In this document: positions 10,547-20,322 of the stretch, piece after piece | Layout of the letters: each line of letters begins with the position of its first letter | Position numbering within the stretch: the first letter of the stretch is position 1 | Assembly (NCBI GenBank): GCA_028279445.1 | Contig: JANQNT010000009.1 | Coordinates: 1-50,103, forward strand | Direction of reading: 5' to 3' | Source: Tepidamorphaceae bacterium | GTDB taxonomy: Bacteria; Pseudomonadota; Alphaproteobacteria; Rhizobiales; Tepidamorphaceae | DNA: 50,103 nucleotides | Notes under the pieces: generated by a model | Seen by the model: only the letters and a program-made list of their open reading frames with translations | What the model was told of the DNA's origin: nothing | Database searches by the model: none | Program-made: the position numbers and the translations under genes

Positions 10547-12205
10547 CTAGCGATGCTCCTCCACATCGGCCTCGATCAGTTCCTCGGTGAAGCGGCGCAG
10601 AATGTCCACCTGGTGGGCGAAACCGACGATCTTCGCCATGTCGTTCTCGTCCACCACGGCGATGGTGCTCTTGCCGGTGTCGTCGAACAGGCGTAGCGCC
10701 GACTCAAGCGTGTCCTCGGGCGTCAGGCACGGCTCATCGCCTTCGGTATCGAACGCGGCCTGGGTTTCGCCTTCGCCCAGATGGCGCATCACGTCCATCA
10801 CCTTCAACTGGCGGCCGATGCGCTGGTGTGCACCCCCTTGCAGGAACAGACCACGGCTTTCTAGTTGCCAGTGAAAATAGCTGCGGCCATGGACGGCCTG
10901 CGTCAGACCGACCGAGATCGACACGGTGAGCAGCAGCGCCAGCGTCATGGCGTAGCCGCCGGTCAGCTCGAAGACGATGACGATGGTGGAGACCGGTGCG
11001 CCGAGCACGGCGGCGGCCACCGCGCCCATGCCGAGGATGGCGTAGAGCCCGGCGCTCGATGACAGGTCCGGGAAGGCGGATGCGGCAATGATGCCGAAGG
11101 CGCCGCCGGTCATGGCGCCGAGATAGAGCGAGGGCGAGAAGATGCCGCCGCCGAACCGGCTGGCCAGCGTGATCGCGGTCGCCGCCGTCTTGGCGACGAT
11201 CAGCATCAGCAGCAGGTCGAGGTCCAGGCGCTGGCGCAACGCGCCGTCAGTGGTCTCGTAACCGACGCCCAGCACCTGCGGGAACACCAGCGCGATGGCG
11301 CCGACCATCAGCCCTCCGATCACCGGGCGCAGCAGCAGCCGTACGCGGATGTTGCGGGCAAACCAGTCGGTGCCGATCAGTGCGAACTGGAAGGCGATGG
11401 CGACCACCGCGCAGGTGATGCCGAGCAGCGCGAAGGCGGGCACCTCCCAATAGGAGGTGATCTGGTACTCGGGCACGAAGAAGGCCGGATAGTCGCCGAA
11501 ATAGAGCCGCGAGACGACGGTTGCGAGCACCGAAGCGATGATGATCGGCACCAGCGCCGACAGGGCGTAGTGCCCGAGGATCACCTCGTGGGCGAACAGC
11601 ACGCCGGCGATCGGCGCATTGAACGAGGCGGAAACGGCCGCCGCAACGCCCGCGGCCAGCAGCGTGCGGTTGGCGGCTGCCGGCAGCGAGAACAGCCGCG
11701 CGACCGCCGTCGCCAGCACCGCGCCCAGATGCACGACCGGACCTTCCCGGCCGGAACTTGCGCCCGCGCCGATGGAGACCATCGAGATCACCGCGGAGGT
11801 CAATCCGGTCTTCAGGCCGAGCCGGCGGGTGCGGATGGCGCGTGCCTCGATGACGTCGGCAACACCCTCGGGCCGCTTGTTCGGCATCAGCGTTTCCAGC
11901 ATGACGCCGACGATGAGGCCGCCGACGGCCGGTGCCAGAAGGATGATGTACCAGGGCACCTTTGCCGCCGCCGTCGCGACGAACTCGTCGAAGGTGCCGA
12001 GCCAGGTCCACTGCACCGCCGCGATGCCAAGCCGGAAGCCGATCGCCGCAACGGCGACGCCGAGGCCGATCAGGATGGCGAGCGCCCAGACCTGTGGCTG
12101 GCGGGTGGCGACGAACACCCGTAGGTTGGGGGCGGCCCAGTTGCGCACCCGCCGCACGGCGATGCGGAACTGTGCGGCAACCCTGTCGACGATGGCGCGC
12201 GGCAT
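10547..12205 (-). CDS. ClC-family chloride channel/transporter with C-terminal CBS domains
   Basis: This membrane protein belongs to the voltage-gated chloride channel (ClC) family. The 552 residues contain about ten hydrophobic segments (residues ~35-430) with the ion-pathway motifs GREGPVVHLGA, carrying the gating glutamate, and GGIFSPSLYLGA. The first selectivity loop is not a canonical GSGIP. Residues ~440-552 form a CBS pair (VMDVMRHL; TLESALRLFDDTGKSTIAVVDE), which often binds nucleotides. Whether it is a channel or a chloride/proton exchanger cannot be decided here. Its TAG stop sits in TAGGGTC, as at the ligA/pepP junction. The thioesterase gene ends 30 bases upstream, so they may be co-transcribed. 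Confidence 0.92.
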   Translation of the reverse strand: MPRAIVDRVAAQFRIAVRRVRNWAAPNLRVFVATRQPQVWALAILIGLGVAVAAIGFRLGIAAVQWTWLGTFDEFVATAAAKVPWYIILLAPAVGGLIVGVMLETLMPNKRPEGVADVIEARAIRTRRLGLKTGLTSAVISMVSIGAGASSGREGPVVHLGAVLATAVARLFSLPAAANRTLLAAGVAAAVSASFNAPIAGVLFAHEVILGHYALSALVPIIIASVLATVVSRLYFGDYPAFFVPEYQITSYWEVPAFALLGITCAVVAIAFQFALIGTDWFARNIRVRLLLRPVIGGLMVGAIALVFPQVLGVGYETTDGALRQRLDLDLLLMLIVAKTAATAITLASRFGGGIFSPSLYLGAMTGGAFGIIAASAFPDLSSSAGLYAILGMGAVAAAVLGAPVSTIVIVFELTGGYAMTLALLLTVSISVGLTQAVHGRSYFHWQLESRGLFLQGGAHQRIGRQLKVMDVMRHLGEGETQAAFDTEGDEPCLTPEDTLESALRLFDDTGKSTIAVVDENDMAKIVGFAHQVDILRRFTEELIEADVEEHR

Positions 12206-12235
12206 GGTCGTTTGGGCCTTCCGTTCGTCTGCGCC

Positions 12236-12751
12236 TTATGAGGGCTTGCGGCGGATGCCGATCACGTGGCCGACCTGCGGCTTGTTGGGCAGAACCGCGT
12301 GGGCGCGACGCATCGCCTTGAGCCGTGCCATGACACTGTCGGGAAACGGCGACACTCTCTTCGCCGCCATGTCCACATGCAGCGACATCTGTTCCGACGT
12401 CGCCGACAGGGTGCCGTCGGCGCGCCACATCTCCTGGAAGGAATGTACCCGCTTGGCATCGTAGTCGAGCAGTTGGAAGGTCACGGTAACCTCGTCGCCT
12501 GCGTGTATCTCGGCGAGATAAGTGACGTGTGCTTCGGCCGTATAGGAGGAGTGATTGGCGCGCTTCAGGTAGTCCGGTCCCAAGCCGAGCACCTCGTAGA
12601 CCTCGTCGACGGCCCGGTCGAACATTACATTGTAGTAGGCCATGTTGAGGTGGCCGTTGTAGTCGATCCACTCCGGCTCGACTGTCATCACGCTGGAACG
12701 AAACGGAACGGGATGGGAGGCCGGATCGGTCAGCGGATCGGACTGCGGCAC
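12236..12751 (-). CDS. Acyl-CoA thioesterase-like hotdog protein
   Basis: The sequence EWIDYNGHLNMAYYNVMFDRAVDE is typical of the 4-hydroxybenzoyl-CoA thioesterase-like hotdog family, also found as the C-terminal domain of some L-carnitine dehydrogenases. The predicted reaction is hydrolysis of an acyl-CoA; the substrate is unknown. The start is uncertain: I chose a GTG at 12751 (171 residues) because homologues begin just before the PFRSS segment, but the frame stays open to 12928 and an internal ATG lies at 12691. It diverges from the FAD oxidase gene, with about 150 bases between them. Confidence 0.75.
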   Translation of the reverse strand: MPQSDPLTDPASHPVPFRSSVMTVEPEWIDYNGHLNMAYYNVMFDRAVDEVYEVLGLGPDYLKRANHSSYTAEAHVTYLAEIHAGDEVTVTFQLLDYDAKRVHSFQEMWRADGTLSATSEQMSLHVDMAAKRVSPFPDSVMARLKAMRRAHAVLPNKPQVGHVIGIRRKPS

Positions 12752-12902
12752 GGATACGGCCCCCGGGCTCTTGGCGCGCCTGCGGCAGGCGGCCTGATTG
12801 GATGCGTGCACGCGGGATGCTAGTCTCGACGCAAGGTGTTGATCACCGGCGCGAATTGCGTGCGCACGGCGATCATCCGCACTCTTGAGGAGAAGCGCAA
12901 GG

Positions 12903-14312
12903 ATGGTAGCGGTAGATGTCGCCAACATGGACGACTGGGCGCGCCGTTCGGCCGGCCTGGGCGTCCTGAAGGAGCGCTTTCACAACCGCTTTTCGGACAC
13001 AGCTTCCATACGCGAGCAGCACGGCCATACCACCACGTGGCGCGCAAACCAGGCCCCTGACGCGGTGGTCTTCGTCCAGTCGGAGGACGAAGTCATCGAC
13101 GTGGTGAGAATCTGCGCCGAACACCGCCTGCCGATCGTGCCCTTCGGTGCCGGTACCTCGCTGGAAGGTCAGGTCAATGCGCCGCGGGGCGGCGTCTCGC
13201 TCGACATGCAGGGCATGGACAAGATCGTTGCGGTGTCGGCGGAAGACCTCGATTGCACGGTGCAACCAGGCGTCACCCGCTGCCGGCTCAACGAACATCT
13301 GCGCGACACCGGTCTGTTCTTCCCGATCGATCCGGGCGCCGACGCGAGCCTGGGCGGCATGGTCGCGACGCGGGCGTCGGGCACCAACGCGGTGCGCTAC
13401 GGCACCATGAAGGACAATGTGCTCGGCCTGCGTGTGGTGATGGCCAATGGCGAGGTGCTGACGACGGCCCGGCGGGCGCGCAAGACGGCGGCCGGCTATG
13501 ACCTGACGCGGCTGATGGTCGGCTCGGAGGGAACGCTCGGCATCATCACCGAAGTAACCCTGAAGCTCTACGGCATTCCCGCCGCGATTGCCGGTGGCGT
13601 ATGCCCGTTCGCCGATATCGAGGGCGCCTGCAACGCGGTGATCCTGGCGATCCAGTCGGGCATTCCGGTGGCGCGTATCGAGTTGCTGGACGCGCTGCAG
13701 GTGAAGGCCTGCAACGCGTATTCGAAGCTGGCGCTGGAGGAGAGGCCGACACTGTTCGTCGAGTTCCACGGCACCGATGCGTCCGTCGCCGAACAGGCGG
13801 AACAGTTCGGCGAAATCGCCGCCGACCTGGGCGGCGGTGCGTTCCAGTGGGCCAGGGAGACGGAAAAGCGCTCCGCGCTCTGGCAGGCGCGCCACGATGC
13901 CTATTGGGCGGCGCTGCAGTTGCGGCCCGGCGCCAGCGGTGTTGCCACCGATGTCTGTGTACCGATCTCGCGGCTGGCGGACTGCCTGATCGAGACGCTG
14001 GCCGATATCGAAGCCGCCAGACTGCTGGCGCCGATCGTCGGGCATGTGGGCGACGGGAACTTCCACGTCCTGCCGCTTATCGACATCGGCAACGCCGAGG
14101 AGGTGGCGGCGGTTGAGCGGTTCCTGGAACGCCTGACCGAGCGGGCGCTGGCCATGGACGGAACCTGCACCGGCGAGCACGGTGTCGGCCAGGGCAAGAC
14201 GAAATACCTCGAGCGCGAGCTTGGCGCGCCGGCACTTGCCACCATGGCCGCCATCAAGACGGCGCTCGATCCGCAGAACATTCTCAATCCGGGCAAGATC
14301 CTCGCCTTGTAG
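12903..14312 (+). CDS. FAD-linked oxidase, D-lactate dehydrogenase (cytochrome) type
   Basis: It is probably a flavoprotein that oxidises a D-2-hydroxy acid such as D-lactate or glycolate. The 469 residues have an N-terminal FAD-binding (PCMH) domain with PIVPFGAGTSLEG (about 78-89) and LGGMVATRASGTNAVRYG, then an FAD-oxidase C-terminal domain with GHVGDGNFH and TGEHGVGQGK, which carry substrate and metal ligands. The ATG at 12903 has AGGAG ten bases upstream. It stands alone as an LDHD-like enzyme: no glcE or glcF partner is present, which argues against a three-subunit glycolate oxidase. Confidence 0.85.
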   Translation: MVAVDVANMDDWARRSAGLGVLKERFHNRFSDTASIREQHGHTTTWRANQAPDAVVFVQSEDEVIDVVRICAEHRLPIVPFGAGTSLEGQVNAPRGGVSLDMQGMDKIVAVSAEDLDCTVQPGVTRCRLNEHLRDTGLFFPIDPGADASLGGMVATRASGTNAVRYGTMKDNVLGLRVVMANGEVLTTARRARKTAAGYDLTRLMVGSEGTLGIITEVTLKLYGIPAAIAGGVCPFADIEGACNAVILAIQSGIPVARIELLDALQVKACNAYSKLALEERPTLFVEFHGTDASVAEQAEQFGEIAADLGGGAFQWARETEKRSALWQARHDAYWAALQLRPGASGVATDVCVPISRLADCLIETLADIEAARLLAPIVGHVGDGNFHVLPLIDIGNAEEVAAVERFLERLTERALAMDGTCTGEHGVGQGKTKYLERELGAPALATMAAIKTALDPQNILNPGKILAL

Positions 14313-14313
14313 A

Positions 14314-14330
14314 CTATCGATACAGCCAAG
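14314..14330 (+). repeat. Copy 3 of the short dispersed repeat (imperfect)
   Basis: CTATCGATACAGCCAAG differs from the consensus core at one base (CCAAG instead of CCTAG). It starts at the second base after the oxidase stop codon and, as in copy 1, is followed by GGTCC. AsmA starts 69 bases downstream. Confidence 0.5.
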
Positions 14331-14399
14331 GGTCCGGCGCTGGGGGCGACCGACCGAATTGTGGCGGCACAAGGCCCGATTAGCGTGTAGAACAGCTTC

Positions 14400-17300
14400 A
14401 TGAATTCGGTTCTGCTCAGTATCGGCATTGCCGTCGTTCTGGCGCTGGTCGCGGCGCTGGTGGCGCCGTTCTTCATCGACTGGGGCACCTATCGCAGCTT
14501 CTTCGAGGAGCGTGCCAGCCGCATTGTCGGCGCGCCGGTCACCATCGAGGGCGACCTGAGCGTGCGGCTGCTGCCGCGCCCCTTTGCCGAGGCGAGCGAC
14601 ATCGTCGTCGGGGACAAGACCGGATTCCGCGCCCGCGGGATGACCCTGCAGGTCGGCCTGACGCCGCTGATGAGCGGTGACATCGACGTTGAGAAGGCGC
14701 GGCTGGTCGGACCGGAATTCACCATCGATCTCGACCGGCCGGAAACGCTGGCGCGGCTGCGCCCTTCGGCACAGACCCCCGACGATGTCTTCCGTGTGCA
14801 GGAAATCGAGATCGTCGATGCCCGCGTGCGGATCGTCGGCGCGGCGGTCGGTGGAGAGCGGATGATCACGGCGGTCAATGCCGTCGCCAGCGCCGGCAAT
14901 CTCGATGGACCCTACAAGGCGGAAGGCTCGCTGCGGCTGGCCGAGGAGATCTACGACTTCTCGCTGGCGACCGGGCGCTGGAACGCGAATGGCGATTTGC
15001 GCACCAAGCTGTCGCTGACGCCGCGCGGCTGGCCGGTGGCCTTCGACGCGGACGGGGAAATCGGGTTCAAAGACGACCGGCCGAATTTCGCCGGACGCGT
15101 GCGGTTGGAACGCCTCGCCGATGCGGTCGTCGCCGAGGAGATCGCCGGCGATGATGTCGCAGGCGGCGGGCTGGAGGCCACGCAGTGGCTGTTCCGCGCC
15201 GATGCGCTGATGCTTCTCGACCGGCTCGTATTCGACACCATCAACTTCGGCATCGGCGATGCGGAGCGCCGGTTCACCTTTGAGGGGCATGGCAATATCG
15301 ACTGGAGCGAGACGCCGCGCTTCGATTTGCAGCTCGCCGCGCGCCAGGCTGATCTCGACCGGGCTCTGGGCAAGGACACCGATCAGCCCGCGTCCATCGC
15401 CGAGGTGATCGAGCGCATCGGTGGCATGGCCCGGTCGGCGCCACCGATCCCGGGGTCCATCGGCATCGGGCTGGAACGGGTCGTGCTCGGCGGCAGTCTG
15501 GTGGAGGAGATCGGTTTCGATCTCGACTGGGATGATGGCGAGTGGAGGATCGACCGCGCGCTCGCCCGGTTGCCGGGCGATTCCATCCTGACCGTCGAGA
15601 ATGCCGCCATCGGGGCTCAATCAGATTCCGACAGCGCCGGTTTCAAGGGCCGTGTGGGCGTCCTCACCGGGCGCGGTCAGGTGCTGGCGGACTGGCTCGG
15701 AGAGGACCTCGCCGCGTTCACCGGCTGGCTCGATGGGCCGCTGGAGGCGGGCGCGCAGATCGAGGCCGGCGGCGGCCGGGTTGCCGTCGACGCGCTGCGG
15801 ATGCGGCTGGACGGCAAGCAGCTCGACGGCGCCATCGCGATCCGCCTGCCGGCGCCCGGAGATGCCGGCCGCATCGACGTGGAGCTTGCCGGCGAGGAGG
15901 TGCGCTTCGATGCGTTGCGCGCGCTTTGGGCGGGCATGCGGGGGGGTGATGAGGCGAGCCGTGCCGGGTTGCCGGATGTCTCCATCAAGCTCGATCTCGC
16001 CGCCGTTTCCGCGACTGCGGTCACTGCGCGCGATGTCATGATCGATGCCGGTTTTGCAGGCGGCGTGCTCGCGCTGAGGCAGCTCAGCGTCGCCGATCTC
16101 GGCGGAGCGCGGATCGATGCGCGAGGCGATCTGGGCGGAGTGGCGGACCGCGCTGAGGGCGAACTGGTCTTCACGCTAGAGGCGCAGTCGCTTGAGGGCG
16201 CCGCGGGGCTGCTTGAGGTGTTCGAGCGCCCCGGTGCTGCCGCCGTCCTGCAAGCGCGCGCCGGCGCCTGGGCGCCGTTGTCGCTTGAGGGGCGCATCAG
16301 TGCCGCCGGCAGCGGCGAGCGCGAACTGGCCTTCTCTGCCGGCGGAAGCGCGGCGGCGACGCGGGTCGATCTCTCCGCGACGCTCAAGGGCGCGCTTGAC
16401 AACATCGCCGAGAGCGGCGTCGCGGTGCTGCTCAATCTTGCCGCGGACAATGCCGTGGACCTGGCGGAGCAGCTTGGTCTCGCCGCCGGATCGGTGGCGG
16501 CTCCGGGGCCGGGCGCGCTGCGCCTTGAGCTGAGCGGCGTGGCGCGGGAGGGTCTCGACGTTTCGGTGCAGGCCGAGGGCCTTAACAGCAGGCTGGAGGC
16601 GAACGGCTCGGCGCGGTTCGACAGCGATGGCGCGCGCACGCTGGACTTCGAGGTCGGCGTGGATGCCGACGGCATCATGCGGCTCCTGACGGCGCTCGAC
16701 ATGATCATGCCGCCGGTGCTTGCCGCAGACATGCCGGGTCAACTGTCACTCAAGATCGAGGGGCGCAATCCGCTGGCGCTACGCGATGTCGCGCTGAGGC
16801 TTGGGGGTGCGGACGAGCTGCGCGCCTCCGGTGACGGCACGCTGACGCTGGGTGCCGAAGACCGGCCGCATCGTATCGACCTCGATGTCACCGCCGACGC
16901 ACTGTCGCTGCCCGCGGTGCTTGATGCGGTCTATGGGCCGGAGCGTTTCGCGGTGGCTGCAACGCAGGCGGGAGCGTTCTCCGCCGAACCCTTCGCCATA
17001 TCCCTGCCGCAGCGCTTCGAGATCGCAGTCGACCTCGACCTGACGCGGCTGGAGATTGCGCCTTGGCTGATCCTCACCGAAGCAACCGCGCAGGCGGCCT
17101 TGAAGCCTGATGGGTTGCGGCTGACCGATGTCAGCGGCACCGTCCACGGCGGCGTTGCCGAGGGTGCGCTGACCCTGTCGGGACGCTCCGGCACCGTTTC
17201 GGCGGACGGGCGTTTGCGGCTTGAGGAGGCCCGGCTTGAATCGCTGGTCTGGCGGCGCGGCGGGCGGGCCGTCGCCAGCGGAACGCTGAGTGCCGATGTC

Positions 17301-18326
17301 ACGTTCTCCGGTGCCGGGCGCAGTCTGTCCACGCTGATTGCAAGCCTCTCCGGTGAGGGCGCCGTGCGCGTCGGTGACGGCAGTCTCAGGGGCTTGAGCC
17401 CGGTTGCCTTCGACAGGATCGTGCAGGCATCCGATTCCGGCACCGAAATCGATGAAGCACGGGCCCGCGAGCTGCTTTCCGCCTATCTCGATCAGGGCGC
17501 GCTCGACTTCCAGCGTGCCGACATGACGTTCTCCGTGGCCGGCGGAATGGTGCGGGCCACGCGCTTTGCCATCGACGGGGATGGGCTCAACTCCTTCGTC
17601 ACGGGCGAGGTGGACCTGGGCCGACTGGAGATCGACAGCGCCTGGAGCGTGCGTGCGCCCCCCGATCCCGACGCGCCCGATCAGGTGCGCGAATTCGGCA
17701 TCGTCTTCGACGGACCGTTGCGCCAGCCCATGCGCCGTCTGGATGTGCAGCCATTGATCGGCTACCTGACCATCCGCGCTTTCGAGCGTGAAGTTGGCCG
17801 GCTCGAAGGCCTGCAGGCCGAGATCCACGAACGCGGTCGCCTTCAGCGCGAACTCGACTGGCTGATTAGGCAGCGCACCGAGGAACGCCGCGCCCGCGAG
17901 GCGGCCGAGCAGGAGGCGCGCGAACAGGAGTCGCGCGAACAGGCTGCCCGCGAACGCGCCGCGCGCCAGCGCGAAGCTCGCCAGCAGGAGGCCCGCGAAC
18001 GTGCCGCCCGTGAACAGGCTGAACGCGAACGCGGAGTGGTTGTCGAAGAACCGCTCGTGCCACCGGACCCGTTGCCGCAAGGCGATGTGCCGATCACCGT
18101 GGCGCCGGTCGCGCCGGATGCGCAGTCGCAAGCCGAGTTGCCCGCAGGTGTTCCCGTCGACAGCCGTGACCCGCGTCTTCCGCAGAATGCCACGCCGGCT
18201 CCGCGCGCCAACGCGCCGCAAGGGGTGCCGCGCGAGGTGGTCGAACCGCCGCAGCCGGTCATCGTGCGGCCCCGGCCGCGACGCCAGGAGCGCGATCCGG
18301 TATTGGGTGGCTTCGGAGACCGGTGA
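14400..18326 (+). CDS. AsmA-family envelope protein
   Basis: AsmA-like proteins are large, beta-rich bridges anchored in the inner membrane, and are now linked to moving lipids to the outer membrane. The 1308-residue product has one N-terminal membrane segment (about residues 4-25), the AsmA N-terminal signature FFIDWGTYRSFFEERAS, a long repetitive beta region and an AsmA C-terminal domain (about 930-1130; GEGAVRVGDGSLRGLSPVAFD). It ends unusually: a Glu/Arg/Gln/Ala-rich segment (about 1155-1210) predicted to be a charged helix or coiled coil, then a Pro-rich tail with a basic patch. It converges with the ribbon-helix-helix gene; only six bases lie between their stops. Confidence 0.88.
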   Translation: MNSVLLSIGIAVVLALVAALVAPFFIDWGTYRSFFEERASRIVGAPVTIEGDLSVRLLPRPFAEASDIVVGDKTGFRARGMTLQVGLTPLMSGDIDVEKARLVGPEFTIDLDRPETLARLRPSAQTPDDVFRVQEIEIVDARVRIVGAAVGGERMITAVNAVASAGNLDGPYKAEGSLRLAEEIYDFSLATGRWNANGDLRTKLSLTPRGWPVAFDADGEIGFKDDRPNFAGRVRLERLADAVVAEEIAGDDVAGGGLEATQWLFRADALMLLDRLVFDTINFGIGDAERRFTFEGHGNIDWSETPRFDLQLAARQADLDRALGKDTDQPASIAEVIERIGGMARSAPPIPGSIGIGLERVVLGGSLVEEIGFDLDWDDGEWRIDRALARLPGDSILTVENAAIGAQSDSDSAGFKGRVGVLTGRGQVLADWLGEDLAAFTGWLDGPLEAGAQIEAGGGRVAVDALRMRLDGKQLDGAIAIRLPAPGDAGRIDVELAGEEVRFDALRALWAGMRGGDEASRAGLPDVSIKLDLAAVSATAVTARDVMIDAGFAGGVLALRQLSVADLGGARIDARGDLGGVADRAEGELVFTLEAQSLEGAAGLLEVFERPGAAAVLQARAGAWAPLSLEGRISAAGSGERELAFSAGGSAAATRVDLSATLKGALDNIAESGVAVLLNLAADNAVDLAEQLGLAAGSVAAPGPGALRLELSGVAREGLDVSVQAEGLNSRLEANGSARFDSDGARTLDFEVGVDADGIMRLLTALDMIMPPVLAADMPGQLSLKIEGRNPLALRDVALRLGGADELRASGDGTLTLGAEDRPHRIDLDVTADALSLPAVLDAVYGPERFAVAATQAGAFSAEPFAISLPQRFEIAVDLDLTRLEIAPWLILTEATAQAALKPDGLRLTDVSGTVHGGVAEGALTLSGRSGTVSADGRLRLEEARLESLVWRRGGRAVASGTLSADVTFSGAGRSLSTLIASLSGEGAVRVGDGSLRGLSPVAFDRIVQASDSGTEIDEARARELLSAYLDQGALDFQRADMTFSVAGGMVRATRFAIDGDGLNSFVTGEVDLGRLEIDSAWSVRAPPDPDAPDQVREFGIVFDGPLRQPMRRLDVQPLIGYLTIRAFEREVGRLEGLQAEIHERGRLQRELDWLIRQRTEERRAREAAEQEAREQESREQAARERAARQREARQQEARERAAREQAERERGVVVEEPLVPPDPLPQGDVPITVAPVAPDAQSQAELPAGVPVDSRDPRLPQNATPAPRANAPQGVPREVVEPPQPVIVRPRPRRQERDPVLGGFGDR

Positions 18327-18332
18327 GCGGAC

Positions 18333-18566
18333 TTACCGGATGCTGGCCCGGTCGCGATACCAGTTGAGCGCGTAGGTCCGTAATGACTGCGACAGCGCGG
18401 TGACCCCACGCGCTTCGTCGATCTCGCGCACCAGCGCCGTCATGGTCAGGCCGCGCGTCGCGGCGATCTCGCCAAGGGCATGCCAGAAAGCGTCTTCCAG
18501 CGAGACGCTGGTGCGGTGGCCGGCCAGCGTCAGCGAGCGCTTGCGAACACGGTTCCCGTCCGCCAT
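18333..18566 (-). CDS. Ribbon-helix-helix domain protein
   Basis: This 77-residue protein has the pattern RSLTLAGHRTSVSLEDAFWHALGEIAATRGLTMTALVREID, which matches the ribbon-helix-helix 4 family (a short beta strand followed by two helices). Such proteins usually dimerise and bind DNA; no target is known. Its ATG overlaps the stop of the DUF4169 gene (TGATG), so the two are translationally coupled, downstream of fumC. This trio is familiar from other alphaproteobacteria. Confidence 0.85.
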   Translation of the reverse strand: MADGNRVRKRSLTLAGHRTSVSLEDAFWHALGEIAATRGLTMTALVREIDEARGVTALSQSLRTYALNWYRDRASIR

Positions 18567-18766
18567 CAGCGATCCGTGTCGCCACCGTCATCGTCGAGAC
18601 GATGCTCCTCGACGTGGCGTGCGTGCTGTCTGGTGCGGTGTTCGTCGGCATGTCGTTCGGCCTTGCTTCGGCCGTGGCGACGCCGGTTTTCCTCCGCCTG
18701 GGCTTTTTTCCCGATCCGTGCGCGCTGCTTGCGGAACCGGTTCAGGTTGACGACGTCGCCGCTCAT
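18566..18766 (-). CDS. Small basic DUF4169 family protein
   Basis: The 66-residue product begins MSGDVVNLNRFRKQRARIGK and continues with a strongly charged helical stretch including RRRHGRSKAER, the hallmark of DUF4169. The function is unknown; the basic, helical composition would suit nucleic-acid or protein contact, but this is only inference. It starts five bases after the fumC stop and overlaps the next gene, so it is clearly part of the fumC operon. Confidence 0.85.
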   Translation of the reverse strand: MSGDVVNLNRFRKQRARIGKKAQAEENRRRHGRSKAERHADEHRTRQHARHVEEHRLDDDGGDTDR

Positions 18767-18771
18767 GGCAC

Positions 18772-20163
18772 TCAATTCGGGCCGATCATCCTGGCCGGAT
18801 CGACGGTCTCGTCGTACTCGGCTTCGGTGACCAGCCCGGTGGCCAGCGCTTCTTCCTTCAGCGTCGTGCCGTTCTTGTGCGCCGTCTTGGCGATCTTGGC
18901 GGCGTTGTCGTAGCCGATCTTCGGCGCCAGCGCGGTGACCAGCATCAGCGAGCGATTGAGCCCGGCCTCGATGTTGTCGAAGCGTGGTTCGATGCCGGAG
19001 ACGCAATTGTCGGTGAACGACACCGCCGCATCGCTCATCAGCCGGACCGATTGCAGGAAGTTGTAGGCCATCACCGGGTTGAACACGTTGAGCTCGAAGT
19101 GGCCCTGGCTGCCGGCGAAAGTCAGCGCGGAATGGTTGCCGAAGACCTGGACGCAGACCTGCGTCAGCGCCTCGCACTGGGTCGGGTTGACCTTGCCGGG
19201 CATGATCGAGGAGCCGGGCTCGTTTTCCGGCAATGCCAGTTCGCCGAGCCCCGCCCGCGGACCGGACCCCAGAAAGCGGATGTCGTTGGCGATCTTGAAC
19301 AGGCTCGCGGCCACCGTGTTGATGGCGCCGTGGGTGAACACCATGGCGTCATGGGCGGCCAGTGCCTCGAACTTGTTCGGCGCGGTGGTGAAGGGCAGGC
19401 GGGTGATCTCCACGATACGCTCGGCGACCTGTTCGGCAAAGCCGACCGGCGCGTTCAGACCCGTTCCCACGGCGGTGCCGCCCTGGGCGAGCTGCATCAG
19501 CTTGGGCAGCGACTGTTCGACCCGCTCAAGGCCGTTGGTGAGCTGCTGCACGTAGCCGGAAAACTCCTGGCCAAGCGTCAGCGGTGTCGCGTCCTGGGTG
19601 TGCGTACGGCCGATCTTGATGACGTCGTTCCATTCGCTGGCCTTGGTGTCCAGCGCATCGCGCAGCTTGGTCAGCGCCGGCAGCAGGCGGTGCACAACCT
19701 CCTCCGCGCAGGCGATGTGCATGGCGGTGGGATAGGTGTCGTTGGACGACTGCGACATGTTGCAGTGATCGTTGGGGTGAACCGGCGACTTGGAGCCCAT
19801 CTCGCCACCAAGCATCTCGATGGCCCGGTTGGAGATCACCTCGTTGGCGTTCATGTTCGACTGGGTGCCCGATCCGGTCTGCCAGACGACCAGTGGGAAG
19901 TGGTCATCGAGCTTGCCGTCGATTACCTCCTGGGCAGCCTTCATGATCGCTTCGCCGATGGTCTCGTCGAGCCGCCCGAGCGCCATGTTGGTCTCGGCAG
20001 CGGCCCGCTTGACGATGCCGAGTGCGCGCACGATCGGAGCGGGCTGGCGTTCCCAGCCGATCCTGAAGTTGCCGAGCGAGCGTTGCGCCTGTGCACCCCA
20101 GTAACGGTCGGCGGCGACTTCGATGGGGCCGAAGGTGTCGGACTCGGTGCGTGTCTTGGTCAT
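18772..20163 (-). CDS. fumC: Class II fumarate hydratase FumC
   Basis: FumC interconverts fumarate and L-malate in the TCA cycle without an iron-sulfur cluster. The 463-residue product carries the superfamily signature [11 protein letters not shown] (about residues 317-327), the GSGTQSNMN motif and [13 protein letters not shown], all typical of class II fumarases, and its length matches. It is first in an operon with the DUF4169 and ribbon-helix-helix genes. A 159-base gap separates it from sspB upstream and contains a fragment of a repeat (20180-20210). Confidence 0.98.
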   Translation of the reverse strand: MTKTRTESDTFGPIEVAADRYWGAQAQRSLGNFRIGWERQPAPIVRALGIVKRAAAETNMALGRLDETIGEAIMKAAQEVIDGKLDDHFPLVVWQTGSGTQSNMNANEVISNRAIEMLGGEMGSKSPVHPNDHCNMSQSSNDTYPTAMHIACAEEVVHRLLPALTKLRDALDTKASEWNDVIKIGRTHTQDATPLTLGQEFSGYVQQLTNGLERVEQSLPKLMQLAQGGTAVGTGLNAPVGFAEQVAERIVEITRLPFTTAPNKFEALAAHDAMVFTHGAINTVAASLFKIANDIRFLGSGPRAGLGELALPENEPGSSIMPGKVNPTQCEALTQVCVQVFGNHSALTFAGSQGHFELNVFNPVMAYNFLQSVRLMSDAAVSFTDNCVSGIEPRFDNIEAGLNRSLMLVTALAPKIGYDNAAKIAKTAHKNGTTLKEEALATGLVTEAEYDETVDPARMIGPN

Positions 20164-20179
20164 GGGGTTTCGCTGCCTT

Positions 20180-20210
20180 TAGAGCATGTCTTGCTTTGAT
20201 TGAATCGTTT
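20180..20210. repeat. Fragment of a rhizobial intergenic repeat
   Basis: The segment starts TAGAGCATGTCTTGCTTTG and ends GAATCGTTT. Its first half is the reverse complement of a fragment at 42271-42286. The AGAGCATG/CATGCTCT ends resemble repeats I recall from many Hyphomicrobiales genomes. It lies just upstream of fumC. Confidence 0.5.
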
Positions 20211-20322
20211 GACCGCCGGGGGTTTTCGTTCCGTCAAGGAGCGTGATCCGATCGCGCCGGAGGGGCGATTTCAGGTGTCTTGCCCGTCGGCAGGTCCTGA
20301 CGGAAAACCGGGAGGCAGAGAC

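Noticed and set aside
12873-15620. A 915-codon minus-strand open frame over the oxidase and asmA
   Set aside because: Same reason: a composition artefact opposite two recognised genes.
20218-20310. Imperfect inverted repeat TTCCGTCA/TGACGGAA between fumC and sspB
   Set aside because: Only eight exact pairs and a long interior; no T-tract or conserved look, so no function is claimed.
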